Part shown: in pieces, positions 1 to 6,395 of the stretch
Layout of the letters: each line of letters opens with the position of its first letter
How positions within the stretch are numbered: position 1 is the stretch's first letter
DNA from: an uncultured Collinsella sp.
GTDB lineage: Bacteria; Actinomycetota; Coriobacteriia; Coriobacteriales; Coriobacteriaceae
Assembly (NCBI GenBank): GCA_900555585.1
Contig: USLT01000019.1
Span: 1-9,778, forward strand
Direction: 5' to 3'
Length of the DNA: 9,778 nt
Translations under genes and position numbers: made by a program
The notes under the pieces: generated by a model
What the model saw: the letters and a program-made list of their open reading frames with translations, nothing else
Database searches by the model: none
What the model was told of the DNA's origin: nothing

Positions 1-211
<211 letters not shown>

Positions 212-227
212 TTACTTATCCCTTTCC

Positions 228-950
228 TTACGCGGTCTTACCGCCGGCGACGAAGTCCTGCTGCTCGGAGACGAGCGGCCAGGGGTGCTCCTGGCGGGTC
301 GGGCCGGAGGAGTGGCTCACGTCCTCCCACTCGATGAGCTCGATCGCGCCGTTGGGGCACTGCGCGGCGCAGCGACCGCAGGCGATGCACTTGGACGCCT
401 TGCCGGTCTCGGTGTTCACCACGGGCATGTGGTAGGGGCAGGCGGCGACGCAGGTGCCGCAGCCGACGCACTTGTCCGCGTCGACATGGCGGATGCCGTT
501 GTCGTCGGTGACGATGGCGCCCTGCGGGCACGCGGTCTGGCACAGGGCCGTCTTGCACATGTAGCAGGTGCGGATCGTCCACTCGCAAGAATAGAAGATG
601 CCGTCGCCGCTACCGAGCTCCTTACCGTACTGGTAGCCGTCGTGCACGTGGATGCGGGCGGCGGCGGGCTGAGACACGCCGTCGTTCTGGAGCGTGCAGC
701 TCATCTCGCAGCGCTGGCAGCCGGTGCAGCGAGCGCGGTTCACCTTGAGCACGTGAGACGGGGTCGCGTAGTAATCGACCTTGCCCTTCGAGCTCGTGGG
801 AGCCGCGGCGGCGGTGTCCGGCAGAAGGCCGAGCGCCACCATGCTCGTGACGAACGCGCCCGAGACCTTCACGAACCCACGACGGGTGAAGAAGGAGTCG
901 AGGCGATCCGCGCCGGAGCCAACCTGCTCCAAGGCGGTGTTCTCTTTCAT
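228..950 (-). CDS. Tat-exported 4x[4Fe-4S] ferredoxin-like subunit of AOR-type oxidoreductase
   Basis: This 240-aa electron-transfer subunit has a twin-arginine signal: TRRGFVK at residues 22-28, a hydrophobic stretch to about residue 43, and a TAAAA cleavage region near 46-50. Four cysteine sets follow: C75/78/81/85, C129/132/137/141, C161/164/167/171 and C188/191/194/198. The last two are classic CxxCxxCxxxCP ferredoxin motifs. This is the DmsB/NrfC/HybA-like 16-cysteine pattern, predicted to ligate four 4Fe-4S clusters forming an electron wire. No haem or membrane-anchor segment is seen. The AOR-type gene begins 16 nt downstream, which makes this the likely small subunit (WorS-like; among E. 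coli proteins, YdhX is a comparable Tat-exported ferredoxin next to the AOR YdhV). The start is supported by GGGAGGGAACT just before ATG. Its unusual point is the Tat signal on the small subunit when the catalytic partner has none. Confidence 0.9.
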   Translation of the reverse strand: MKENTALEQVGSGADRLDSFFTRRGFVKVSGAFVTSMVALGLLPDTAAAAPTSSKGKVDYYATPSHVLKVNRARCTGCQRCEMSCTLQNDGVSQPAAARIHVHDGYQYGKELGSGDGIFYSCEWTIRTCYMCKTALCQTACPQGAIVTDDNGIRHVDADKCVGCGTCVAACPYHMPVVNTETGKASKCIACGRCAAQCPNGAIELIEWEDVSHSSGPTRQEHPWPLVSEQQDFVAGGKTA

Positions 951-978
951 AGTTCCCTCCCTTTGCAGCTATACGCGA

Positions 979-997
979 CGCGCCGGAAATCGGTGCG
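979..997 (-). repeat. Inverted repeat in leader of Fe-S/AOR operon
   Basis: CGCGCCG-gaaat-CGGTGCG (plus-strand reading) forms a 7-bp stem with a single non-Watson-Crick position and a 5-nt loop. It lies about 30 nt upstream of the Fe-S gene start codon and would fold in the minus-strand leader RNA just ahead of the ribosome binding site. Whether it is functional is unknown. Confidence 0.35.
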
Positions 998-1018
998 CCG
1001 CGCCGTACTATCTAGCTA

Positions 1019-1038
1019 GGACTGAGGCGACACAGTCC
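1019..1038 (-). repeat. Inverted repeat (6-bp stem) in leader of Fe-S/AOR operon
   Basis: GGACTG-N8-CAGTCC is a perfect 6-bp inverted repeat directly next to the palindrome CTAGCTAG (1012-1019). Both would sit in the 5' untranslated leader if transcription starts near 1140. There is no T-tract, so it is not a classical terminator. Confidence 0.35.
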
Positions 1039-1065
1039 GAGCCGTTAGTATGAATTGTGCGTCAA

Positions 1066-1085
1066 GAGCGGTGAAATCGCTCACC
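1066..1085. repeat. Overlapping inverted repeats (alternative stems)
   Basis: Two mutually exclusive 5-bp dyads overlap here: GAGCG-N7-CGCTC at 1066-1082 and GGTGA-N6-TCACC at 1070-1085. They could be alternative RNA stems in the redox operon leader, or an operator half-site pair. Either could occur by chance in DNA of this composition. Confidence 0.25.
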
Positions 1086-1124
1086 TGCTTATGGGTATTT
1101 TTCCGAAAAAGCCATGCAAAACCG

Positions 1125-1145
1125 TGTCACCTGTTACAGGGTACA
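1125..1145. promoter_or_regulatory. 21-bp dyad, candidate operator upstream of Fe-S/AOR operon
   Basis: The sequence reads TGT-ca-CCTGT-t-ACAGG-gt-ACA. It is centred at 1135, and 8 of 10 base pairs are symmetric, including the whole inner CCTGT/ACAGG and the outer TGT/ACA. Size and symmetry suit a dimeric helix-turn-helix regulator. It lies in the AT-richer part of the gap and overlaps or immediately follows the minus-strand -10-like element. The adjacent LuxR-type regulator is the obvious candidate ligand, but no known consensus was matched. Confidence 0.45.
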
Positions 1146-1158
1146 TTATCTACCTTGT
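1144..1158 (-). promoter_or_regulatory. Candidate promoter -10 region for Fe-S/AOR operon
   Basis: On the minus strand the sequence ACAAGGTAGATAATG contains GATAAT, 5 of 6 matches to TATAAT. No good -35 hexamer lies 16-18 nt upstream, as expected if an activator is needed. The octamer ACAAGGTA recurs next to the -10-like box of the regulator gene at 3004-3011. Transcription starting near 1137 would give a leader of roughly 185 nt. Confidence 0.35.
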
Positions 1159-1356
1159 GTTTTGATGATATTGGGAGACATCTGGGCAGTATCGAACCAG
1201 TCATGGCCCCAGCCGATCCAGCGCTCGGCAGCGATGGTCGGGGCATCATGGAGCACACAAGATTCATCCGCGAACGGTTGGGGCCGGCCGCGAGCGGCAT
1301 GGAGACCGCGCCGAACCGGTGCCCGGGCGGTGCGAAGCCCGCGGTCGACCGATCGG

Positions 1357-2919
1357 CTATCCGCCGTACTCGGCGATGTAGTCCAAGATCTCCTGGCGAG
1401 AATGGAGGTCGGTCTTATCGTAGATGCGCTTGATGTGCGTATGGACGGTATTGGTCGAGAGCTGGAGCTCCTCGCTCACGCGCGCCTGCGTGTGACCCAG
1501 GGCGTAAAGCGTCAAGACCTCGACCTCGCGGCCCGTCAGCCCGAATCGCTGAGCCATGGCCATGACGGACGTCGCTATATGAACGTCCGGGCGCTGATTC
1601 ACCATGGGAACCTCCGTCTGGGGCGCGATCGCGAGGACGCCCATGAGGGGGATGCGGCGCACATCCTCTTGGGTGATCGGATCGCCCGCCCGACGGCTTC
1701 GGTCGAACTCGGTCTCGGCGCGCTCGGACGGCGCCGCGAGCAGCCTCGTGAACACCAATTGCGAGGACGCCAAGACGAAGAAGCTCATGACCGAGATGAT
1801 GACGGGAGCGTTCTGAGGCATGGCCCGGGTGACCAGGGCATCGATATGCATCCCGAAAAACGTCAGTACGTTGACGGAGATCCAACCCGCCGCGGCGTAG
1901 TAGAACGGATCCCTCCAACCGAAGCTGACGAAGGCTATGGTCATATACCACACGAAGGCGGTGAGCACGAGGGACGCGGCCATGACGAAGGACGCGCCGA
2001 TGCTCACCGTCTTGGGCCAGATAGCGAAGAAGACCGCTCCCAGCGCCAACAGCACCTGCATCACCACCCAGATGCTCGTGGTGAGCTTGCGCATGCGCGA
2101 CTTCAACCCATGGCCGACCCAGAGCACCGAGACGAACCACACGAATACGAGGATCATCAGGCGCGGGACCATGCTCATATAGATGGAGTCACCGTAGGGA
2201 AAGCCGCGGCCCATGCCGATGGGAATCGAAATCAGCAAGATCCCCAGGACGGCGACCATCAGGAAGCTGCGGTTGGAGAAGCGGTTCTCGTCGGTGCCGA
2301 AATACGACTCAGAGACAGCTGGGAAGGCCTCGCTCGGTACGTCCAGAGCGCGAGATGCGCGGACGACCGCGAACTGGGCGAACGAGAACACGGCGCCGGC
2401 GAGATACCAGACGGACTCGCCTGAGAAGCTGAGCGCATACGTCACGGTCTCACCCAAGGCCAGCGCGCTGAACACGACGACGACGGCCGCCTGCGCGGAA
2501 ATCCCCCTCAGCTTGCGCAGCCAGTAGAACTCGAGCATGGTGCTTCCGACCGTCACGCCGGCGCCGAGGGCGAGGGCGGTCGCGCCGGCGGGCACGGAAC
2601 CGAAGAGCGCGGACGCCCCGAGGGCGAGGGCGCACAGCCCCGCGATATGCACGGACACGAACATCGAGAGATGGACCGCCCGCTTTGCATATCGCTTGAC
2701 GAAAAGCGTCGAGACGAAGAGCGCGCCGATGACCAAAGCGGAAAAGAAGGAGATGAACCCGAGGGACGTGGAGGCGCCTGTGATGCTGTGCGCGCACTGG
2801 GTGCAGAGGCTGACCGCCGCCGACGACAACCCGAGTCCGAGCGCGGGAGGGACGAGGACCCGATACGCATCATCTCCCAACGGGGGCATACTGGTGCGGT
2901 CCTGGTTGTCCTGCGGCAC
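1357..2919 (-). CDS. Membrane-embedded LuxR-family transcriptional regulator (about 12 TM + HTH)
   Basis: This 520-aa protein has two parts. Residues about 20-395 are strongly hydrophobic with roughly 12 predicted membrane helices, resembling the MFS-like sensor half of coriobacterial LuxR proteins. After a soluble linker (about 396-460), residues 461-516 form a LuxR/GerE helix-turn-helix starting LTGREVEVLTLYALG, with the recognition region STNTVHTHIKRIYDKTDLHSR. The start is GTG at 2919-2917, chosen because GAGGAG lies 8 nt upstream; an ATG ten codons further in has no such site. There is no receiver domain, so signal sensing is presumably through the membrane part. The gene sits between the Fe-S/AOR operon, which it faces co-directionally, and a divergent two-gene operon. 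In Eggerthellaceae, regulators of this design commonly flank catabolic oxidoreductases, so control of both neighbours is likely but inferred. Confidence 0.92.
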   Translation of the reverse strand: MPQDNQDRTSMPPLGDDAYRVLVPPALGLGLSSAAVSLCTQCAHSITGASTSLGFISFFSALVIGALFVSTLFVKRYAKRAVHLSMFVSVHIAGLCALALGASALFGSVPAGATALALGAGVTVGSTMLEFYWLRKLRGISAQAAVVVVFSALALGETVTYALSFSGESVWYLAGAVFSFAQFAVVRASRALDVPSEAFPAVSESYFGTDENRFSNRSFLMVAVLGILLISIPIGMGRGFPYGDSIYMSMVPRLMILVFVWFVSVLWVGHGLKSRMRKLTTSIWVVMQVLLALGAVFFAIWPKTVSIGASFVMAASLVLTAFVWYMTIAFVSFGWRDPFYYAAAGWISVNVLTFFGMHIDALVTRAMPQNAPVIISVMSFFVLASSQLVFTRLLAAPSERAETEFDRSRRAGDPITQEDVRRIPLMGVLAIAPQTEVPMVNQRPDVHIATSVMAMAQRFGLTGREVEVLTLYALGHTQARVSEELQLSTNTVHTHIKRIYDKTDLHSRQEILDYIAEYGG

Positions 2920-2998
2920 GCTTTCAACTCCTCAGCTTGCATCACACGGCCGATAACCTGCTGCTATGGCGATCGGTCACCTCTTCTAGGCGATGGTT

Positions 2999-3015
2999 TA
3001 GTATACCTTGTACTA
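2999..3015. promoter_or_regulatory. Dyad overlapping candidate -10 of the LuxR gene
   Basis: TAGTA-N7-TACTA is a perfect 5-bp inverted repeat in the 149-bp divergent gap. On the minus strand it overlaps TATACT (3005-3000), 5 of 6 to the -10 consensus, preceded by ACAAGG. A start near 2993 would give the regulator a leader of about 75 nt. The location suits autoregulation and joint control of the plus-strand operon. A clear -35 was not found for either direction. Confidence 0.4.
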
Positions 3016-3068
3016 CACTGGATTGCACCGATGTCGTTTAACGCCCATCCCGAACCGAAAGGCACCCG

Positions 3069-3815
3069 ATGCAAGAAGAGTCCACCGAGGTACCGCGCGG
3101 GGGAGCCGAGGCCCCCGAGATAGCCGATGAGCAATCCGCCGCCATCGACGCCCGCAACGAGCTCATACGATCCTGGGATCGGGCCCTCTCCGATATGCGC
3201 CAGCGCTCCTACGAGGGCAAGCTCACCACGCCCGCACGTTGGAAGCGACTCGCCATGGCCCCCGCGGGCACGGACGCGGACTCGTTCGAGGAATCCCTTA
3301 TCGACTACATCGAGACGCACGAGCACGCCGAAGATTCCCCCGCCATGGGCGCCATGCAGGCGCCGGCGCCGCTCGAGGTCCAGCTCGAGGGGCGCGAACT
3401 GGGCGAGCACGAGCCGCTACCGGATCCCGATGTTTCCGACGTCGTCCTGCTTTACGGAAAGAAGGGCGTCTACCTGTACTCGAAGCCCCTGCTTTCCCAC
3501 AGCTTCGCCCATGCCCTCTTCCTGACCACCGAGAGCGACGAGGTCTCCACCTTCATCGACGTCGTCCGCTCGGAGTCGCGGACCTACCCCCGACCGGTCT
3601 CCATCCTGTCCTTCATGAACCCGCCCTACCTGTGGCCGACGGACAAGACGCGGGAGATCTTCGCGGCCGCGTCGCGAGAAGAGGCCTTCAGCGACATCCA
3701 CACCTGCGCCACCAGCGAGAACGAGCAGTTCTTCTTCTCGACCCTGTACCTGAGCGACGCCCAGGGGAAAGCCCTCGCCGAGTGGTTCGGGGTCGAAAAG
3801 GTCCGCAATCCCTAG
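3069..3815 (+). CDS. Conserved-looking protein of unknown function, possibly YdhW-like oxidoreductase accessory protein
   Basis: This is a 248-aa soluble protein with no signal peptide, no membrane segment and only one cysteine. The N-terminal 30 residues are acidic and low-complexity. A helical segment with ELIRSWDRALSDMRQRSYEG follows at 31-50, and the C-terminal half (from about residue 118) is compact alpha/beta with DVVLLYGKKGVYLYSKPLL, an RPVSILSFMNPPYLWP segment and FFFSTLYLSDAQGKALAEWF near the end. Size, the W-containing N-terminal helix and the neighbouring AOR system suggest the YdhW family of AOR operons (E. coli ydhYVWXUT), but I cannot confirm this by alignment. AAAGG lies 6 nt before ATG. 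It leads a two-gene operon with the IscU-like gene 84 nt downstream and is divergent from the LuxR regulator. A role in assembling or activating the oxidoreductase is a guess from context. Confidence 0.75.
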   Translation: MQEESTEVPRGGAEAPEIADEQSAAIDARNELIRSWDRALSDMRQRSYEGKLTTPARWKRLAMAPAGTDADSFEESLIDYIETHEHAEDSPAMGAMQAPAPLEVQLEGRELGEHEPLPDPDVSDVVLLYGKKGVYLYSKPLLSHSFAHALFLTTESDEVSTFIDVVRSESRTYPRPVSILSFMNPPYLWPTDKTREIFAAASREEAFSDIHTCATSENEQFFFSTLYLSDAQGKALAEWFGVEKVRNP

Positions 3816-3857
3816 CGCCGCGCGCAGGCGCAGCCGCCCCTCCAGACCCGCAAGGCA

Positions 3858-3884
3858 TCGCGCGGCCCCGATGGGGCATCGCGA
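3858..3884 (+). repeat. Intercistronic hairpin
   Basis: TCGCG-CG-GCCCC-GAT-GGGGC-AT-CGCGA can form a 12-bp stem with two internal mismatches and a 3-nt loop, 15 nt before the IscU-like start codon. No T-tract follows, so it is not a full terminator. It could stabilise the upstream message or tune expression between the two genes. Confidence 0.4.
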
Positions 3885-3899
3885 GATAGAAAGGACACC

Positions 3900-4493
3900 A
3901 TGGCCAAACAGCATCTGACCGAGGACACCCCGTTCCTCCGCACGCCCGACATGTATCAGATCGAGAACGACGCACCTATATCGGAATACTCGGATAAGAC
4001 CCTCGACCTCATCGCCGACGCGGCGAACGGCGGCATACCGGACGGCGCCAACGCCTTCTGCAGCGTTGGAAAAGAGAAGCGCGGAACCGTGCAGATGCAG
4101 CTGTTCGCGCGCATCGACCCTGAGACCGAGACCTTCGAGGAGGTCGGTTTCCGCAGCCATGGCTGCCTGGCCGCCATCGGATGCGCCTGCGTGCTTGCGA
4201 CCATGCTGCGCGGCATGACCTTCGACCAGGCGCTCGCCATCACCACCGATCAGATCGACGAAGCGCTCGGCGGCGTCCCCAAGACGCGCCTATACTCCCT
4301 GGTCTACGGCGTCGAGGCCGTCCGCGCTCTCATCGGAGATTTCTACCTACGCATCAAGGGGTACTCTCTCGCACAGCTCTCCGAAGCGATACCCTGCGAA
4401 TACATGTGCGTGAACTGCCTGATCACCGAGAACTGCTCACTGCGCGATGAACGCGTCGACCAGGAACTTCGCGAGAACGGCGAGATCGACTAG
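3900..4493 (+). CDS. Divergent IscU/NifU-N-like Fe-S scaffold protein with C-terminal Cys cluster
   Basis: This 197-aa protein aligns by eye with the NifU-N/IscU scaffold fold. It has a first cysteine C54 (IscU Cys37 position, but FCSVG instead of the usual CGD), then the strand QMQLFARID, then FRSHGCLAA with C89 (Cys63 position), the helix MTFDQALAITTDQIDEALGG, and VPKTRLYSLVYGVEAVRALIGDF, matching IscU VKxHCSxLAEDAIKAAIxDY. At the third ligand position (IscU Cys106) there is Y132. Two additional cysteines (C95, C97) follow C89. A C-terminal extension carries C166, C170, C173 and C179 (Cx3Cx2Cx5C), not part of IscU. IscU-type scaffolds assemble and hand over Fe-S clusters; here the target may be the many-cluster AOR system next door. 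The ribosome binding site GAAAGGA lies before ATG. The fold is fairly sure; the specialised role is inference. Confidence 0.82.
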   Translation: MAKQHLTEDTPFLRTPDMYQIENDAPISEYSDKTLDLIADAANGGIPDGANAFCSVGKEKRGTVQMQLFARIDPETETFEEVGFRSHGCLAAIGCACVLATMLRGMTFDQALAITTDQIDEALGGVPKTRLYSLVYGVEAVRALIGDFYLRIKGYSLAQLSEAIPCEYMCVNCLITENCSLRDERVDQELRENGEID

Positions 4494-4508
4494 GGGGCGA
4501 CGCCCGCG

Positions 4509-4537
4509 CGATGCGAGCCACCCGCAACATCGCATCG
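4509..4537. repeat. Inverted repeat between convergent genes
   Basis: CGATGCG-N15-CGCATCG is a perfect 7-bp inverted repeat, 16 nt after the stop codon of the IscU-like gene. It may help terminate that transcript together with the stronger hairpin that follows. Confidence 0.5.
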
Positions 4538-4542
4538 ACGAA

Positions 4543-4584
4543 AGAGGACCCGGTCGCCCCATGGTGGGGACGGCCGGGTCCTCT
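4543..4584. terminator. Bidirectional terminator between IscU-like gene and purB
   Basis: A perfect 11-bp stem AGAGGACCCGG / CCGGGTCCTCT encloses a nested CCCCA-TGG-TGGGG hairpin. It lies between convergent genes. In the purB direction (minus strand) the stem is followed by a short T-rich run (CTTTCGT). In the plus direction there is no T-tract, so termination there would rest on stem stability. Confidence 0.8.
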
Positions 4585-4608
4585 CGGTCCATCAGGCGGG
4601 GCGATTCC

Positions 4609-5952
4609 TTAGAACTCGAGCGCCTCGAGACGATCGAAGATGACCCCGGAACGCGTGAGGAACGCCTTGGGATCGAAGATCTCGTCGAGCTCCTCCGTGG
4701 AAACGGTGCAGCGGGGATCAGCCTCGAGCTTCTCGCGGAAGGTCTCGGTGCCCGAGCATTGCTGGACCTCCCTCCAGGTGGCCATGGCGTTCTCCTGGAC
4801 GATCTCGTAAGCCTCCTCGCGCGTGATACCGGTCTCGACGAGGGCGAGCAGCACCTTCGAGGAGTAGATGAGGCCACGGGTCTTGTTAAGGTTCGCCATC
4901 ATCTGGGCGGGATAGAGGATCAGGCCGTCGACTATGCGGATCAGGCAGGTGAGCATGTGGTCCAGGGCGATGAAGCTGTCGGCCTGGGCGACGCGCTCGG
5001 CGCTGGAATGCGAGATATCGCGCTCATGCCACAGGGCGACGTTGTCAAAGGCGACCTGGGCGTTGGATTTGACGATGCGGGAGAGGCCGCAGACCTTCTC
5101 CAGGGTGATGGGATTGCGCTTATGCGGCATCGCCGAGCTGCCCTTCTGCCCCTTGCGGAAAGGCTCCTCGACCTCGAGGGTGTCGGTCTTCTGCAGATTG
5201 CGGATCTCGGTCGCGATGCGGTCGCAGGTCGACGCGACGGTCGCGAGGACACCGGCGAGGTAAGCATGGTGGTCGCGCGAGATTACCTGCGTTGACAACG
5301 GGTCGTGCACGAGGCCCAGACGCTCGCAGACATATTCCTCCACGCGGGGGTCGATGGAGCTATAGGTGCCCACCGCGCCGGAGATGGCGCCGCACGCCAT
5401 GTTGGCGCGGGCGTCCTTCAGGCGGTCGTAGTCGCGCTTGAGCTCCCAGGCCCAGCTACCGAACTTCATGCCGAACGTCATGGGCTCCGCATGGATACCG
5501 TGCGTACGGCCCACGCAGAGGGTGTCGCGCTCCTCGAAGGCGCGGCGGCGGCAGATCTCGCCCAGGTGCTTCACGTCGTCGATGAGGATGTCGCATGCCT
5601 GCACCAGCATGTAGCACAGGGCTGTGTCGCCCAGGTCGGAGCTGGTCATGCCGAAGTGAACCCAGCGGCTCGGCTTCGGATCGTCTGCGGCGACGGACGA
5701 ATCGATGTGCTCGCCCATATTGGTGAGGAACGCGATGACGTCGTGATGGGTCACGGCCTCGATGGCGTCGACCTCATCCTTGTCGAACGAGGCGTGGTCG
5801 CGGATCCACTTGGCCTCCTCGGCGGTGATCCCGATCTCGCCTAGCTCGGCATGCGCCTCGCACGCGAGGACCTCGATTTCCTGCCAGATGGCGTACTTGT
5901 TCTCGAGCGAGAATATGCGCCCCATCTCGGGACGGGTGTATCGATCGATCAT
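4609..5952 (-). CDS. purB: Adenylosuccinate lyase
   Basis: This 447-aa cytosolic fumarase/aspartase-superfamily lyase acts twice in purine synthesis: it splits SAICAR to AICAR plus fumarate, and adenylosuccinate to AMP plus fumarate. The superfamily signature GSSAMPHKRNP at 271-281 (flexible loop with the catalytic serine) is intact. Other conserved segments are THHD at 68-71, TSSDLGDTA at 103-111 and GRTHGIHAEPMTFG at 148-161 with the catalytic-region histidine H151. Length and start MIDRYTRPEM are typical of the bacterial B. subtilis-like group. AAAAGGAG lies 6 nt before ATG. It is monocistronic here, convergent with the IscU-like gene and divergent from tRNA-Gly, and no other pur genes are in view. 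It is a housekeeping gene unrelated to the redox island. Confidence 0.97.
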   Translation of the reverse strand: MIDRYTRPEMGRIFSLENKYAIWQEIEVLACEAHAELGEIGITAEEAKWIRDHASFDKDEVDAIEAVTHHDVIAFLTNMGEHIDSSVAADDPKPSRWVHFGMTSSDLGDTALCYMLVQACDILIDDVKHLGEICRRRAFEERDTLCVGRTHGIHAEPMTFGMKFGSWAWELKRDYDRLKDARANMACGAISGAVGTYSSIDPRVEEYVCERLGLVHDPLSTQVISRDHHAYLAGVLATVASTCDRIATEIRNLQKTDTLEVEEPFRKGQKGSSAMPHKRNPITLEKVCGLSRIVKSNAQVAFDNVALWHERDISHSSAERVAQADSFIALDHMLTCLIRIVDGLILYPAQMMANLNKTRGLIYSSKVLLALVETGITREEAYEIVQENAMATWREVQQCSGTETFREKLEADPRCTVSTEELDEIFDPKAFLTRSGVIFDRLEALEF

Positions 5953-5992
5953 TGCAGCTCCTTTTGCTCCGCGCGCGTGGTCGTATGAGGCT

Positions 5993-5998
5993 ATTGTA
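5993..5998 (-). promoter_or_regulatory. Candidate -10 element of purB
   Basis: TACAAT on the minus strand (5 of 6 to TATAAT) lies about 40 nt upstream of the purB start codon. The -35 region is not recognisable. No purine-box or riboswitch-like structure is evident in this short gap. Confidence 0.35.
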
Positions 5999-6063
5999 CG
6001 GTAACGACCCAGCGCGCGCGATGCGTTCTTATGTCCGTCGATATGTCCATGCGAACGCTGTGC

Positions 6064-6069
6064 TATACT
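6064..6069 (+). promoter_or_regulatory. Candidate -10 element of tRNA-Gly
   Basis: TATACT preceded by TGC lies 14 nt before the first base of the tRNA, a reasonable distance for a tRNA promoter with a short 5' leader. No convincing -35 hexamer was found 16-18 nt further upstream. Confidence 0.45.
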
Positions 6070-6083
6070 TCCATCTTAGCCAA

Positions 6084-6158
6084 GCGGGTATCGCCAAGTG
6101 GTAAGGCATCAGCTTCCCAAGCTGACATTCGCGGGTTCGAGTCCCGTTACCCGCTCCA
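6084..6158 (+). tRNA. tRNA-Gly (anticodon CCC), with encoded CCA
   Basis: The cloverleaf can be built by hand. The acceptor stem is GCGGGTA (6084-6090) with TACCCGC (6148-6154). The D-arm is GCC...GGC with GG in the loop. The anticodon stem is TCAGC/GCTGA around loop TTCCCAA, with anticodon CCC at 6116-6118. The variable loop is 5 nt and the T-arm contains GGGTTCGAGTCCC. The discriminator base U at 6155, usual for bacterial tRNA-Gly, is followed by encoded CCA at 6156-6158. It reads the GGG glycine codon. It is a single gene, not part of a tRNA cluster in this window. Confidence 0.96.
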
Positions 6159-6169
6159 TCGATCGCACG

Positions 6170-6204
6170 ACGGGCCATGGAATCTGATTCCGTGGCCCGT
6201 TTTC
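6170..6204 (+). terminator. Rho-independent terminator after tRNA-Gly
   Basis: ACGGGCCA and GGAAT pair with ATTCC and TGGCCCGT across a CTG loop (one T-G wobble), giving a 14-bp stem immediately followed by TTTTC. It begins 11 nt after the encoded CCA and ends the tRNA transcript, insulating the adhesin gene downstream. Confidence 0.9.
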
Positions 6205-6395
6205 TGTGTCGAGTTCATGACGCCGGGGCCGACGGAGAGGTCTCCCGAACCGGCATAGCGGATTGCGCAGCGGACCTCACCTCGCCTTGTTCGACCCAGC
6301 GCACCCCACTCGGAATTCTTGCATCCAAGCTCGTTCGTCCGGTGGCAGAGACCTCGATGCGCGACCGCTTACGCTCCTCTTCCCTATATGACGTT

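Larger units (their letters stand above)
951..1356. other. 406-bp intergenic control region between regulator and redox operon
   Basis: I find no convincing gene here. Frames on both strands stay open because of GC-rich composition, but none has a plausible start with a ribosome binding site. The middle part (about 1040-1180) is clearly more AT-rich than the surroundings, as expected of a promoter. It holds a 21-bp dyad at 1125-1145, a minus-strand -10-like GATAAT at about 1144-1149, and several short inverted repeats between that box and the Fe-S gene. The stretch 1200-1356, right behind the regulator stop codon, is GC-rich with short palindromes (for example CGGTCGACCG at 1342-1351) but has no T-tract hairpin. 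Read-through from the regulator into the redox operon is therefore not excluded. Confidence 0.6.

Noticed and set aside
285..1019. 244-codon plus-strand frame opposite the Fe-S gene
   Set aside because: Ala/Gly/Val/Arg-rich translation typical of the reverse of a GC-rich gene. The opposite strand encodes 16 ordered cluster cysteines.
1148..1356. Short minus-strand frame reading ERWIGWGHDWFDTAQ, looking briefly like a gene remnant
   Set aside because: No start codon with a ribosome binding site and no recognisable family. Open frames of this length are common at this GC content.
1342..1356. Overlapping palindromes CGGTCGACCG and CCGATCGG as terminator of the LuxR gene
   Set aside because: No loop and no T-tract, and such GC palindromes are frequent in this sequence.
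1114..2424. 436-codon open frame on the plus strand opposite the LuxR gene
   Set aside because: It is rich in Arg, His, Asp and Gly with no domain pattern, and is fully antisense to a clear membrane protein gene with a good ribosome binding site. A GC-rich shadow frame.
3858..3884. Hairpin before the IscU-like gene as a full terminator
   Set aside because: Followed by GATAGAAAGG rather than a T-run, and the downstream gene has no separate promoter that I can see, so it is kept only as an intercistronic hairpin.
6237..6355. GAGGTCTC and GAGACCTC as inverted repeats flanking about 100 bp upstream of the adhesin, suggesting an invertible promoter
   Set aside because: Only 8 bp long with no extension on either side, within chance expectation for this gap. 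No promoter is recognisable inside and no recombinase is nearby.
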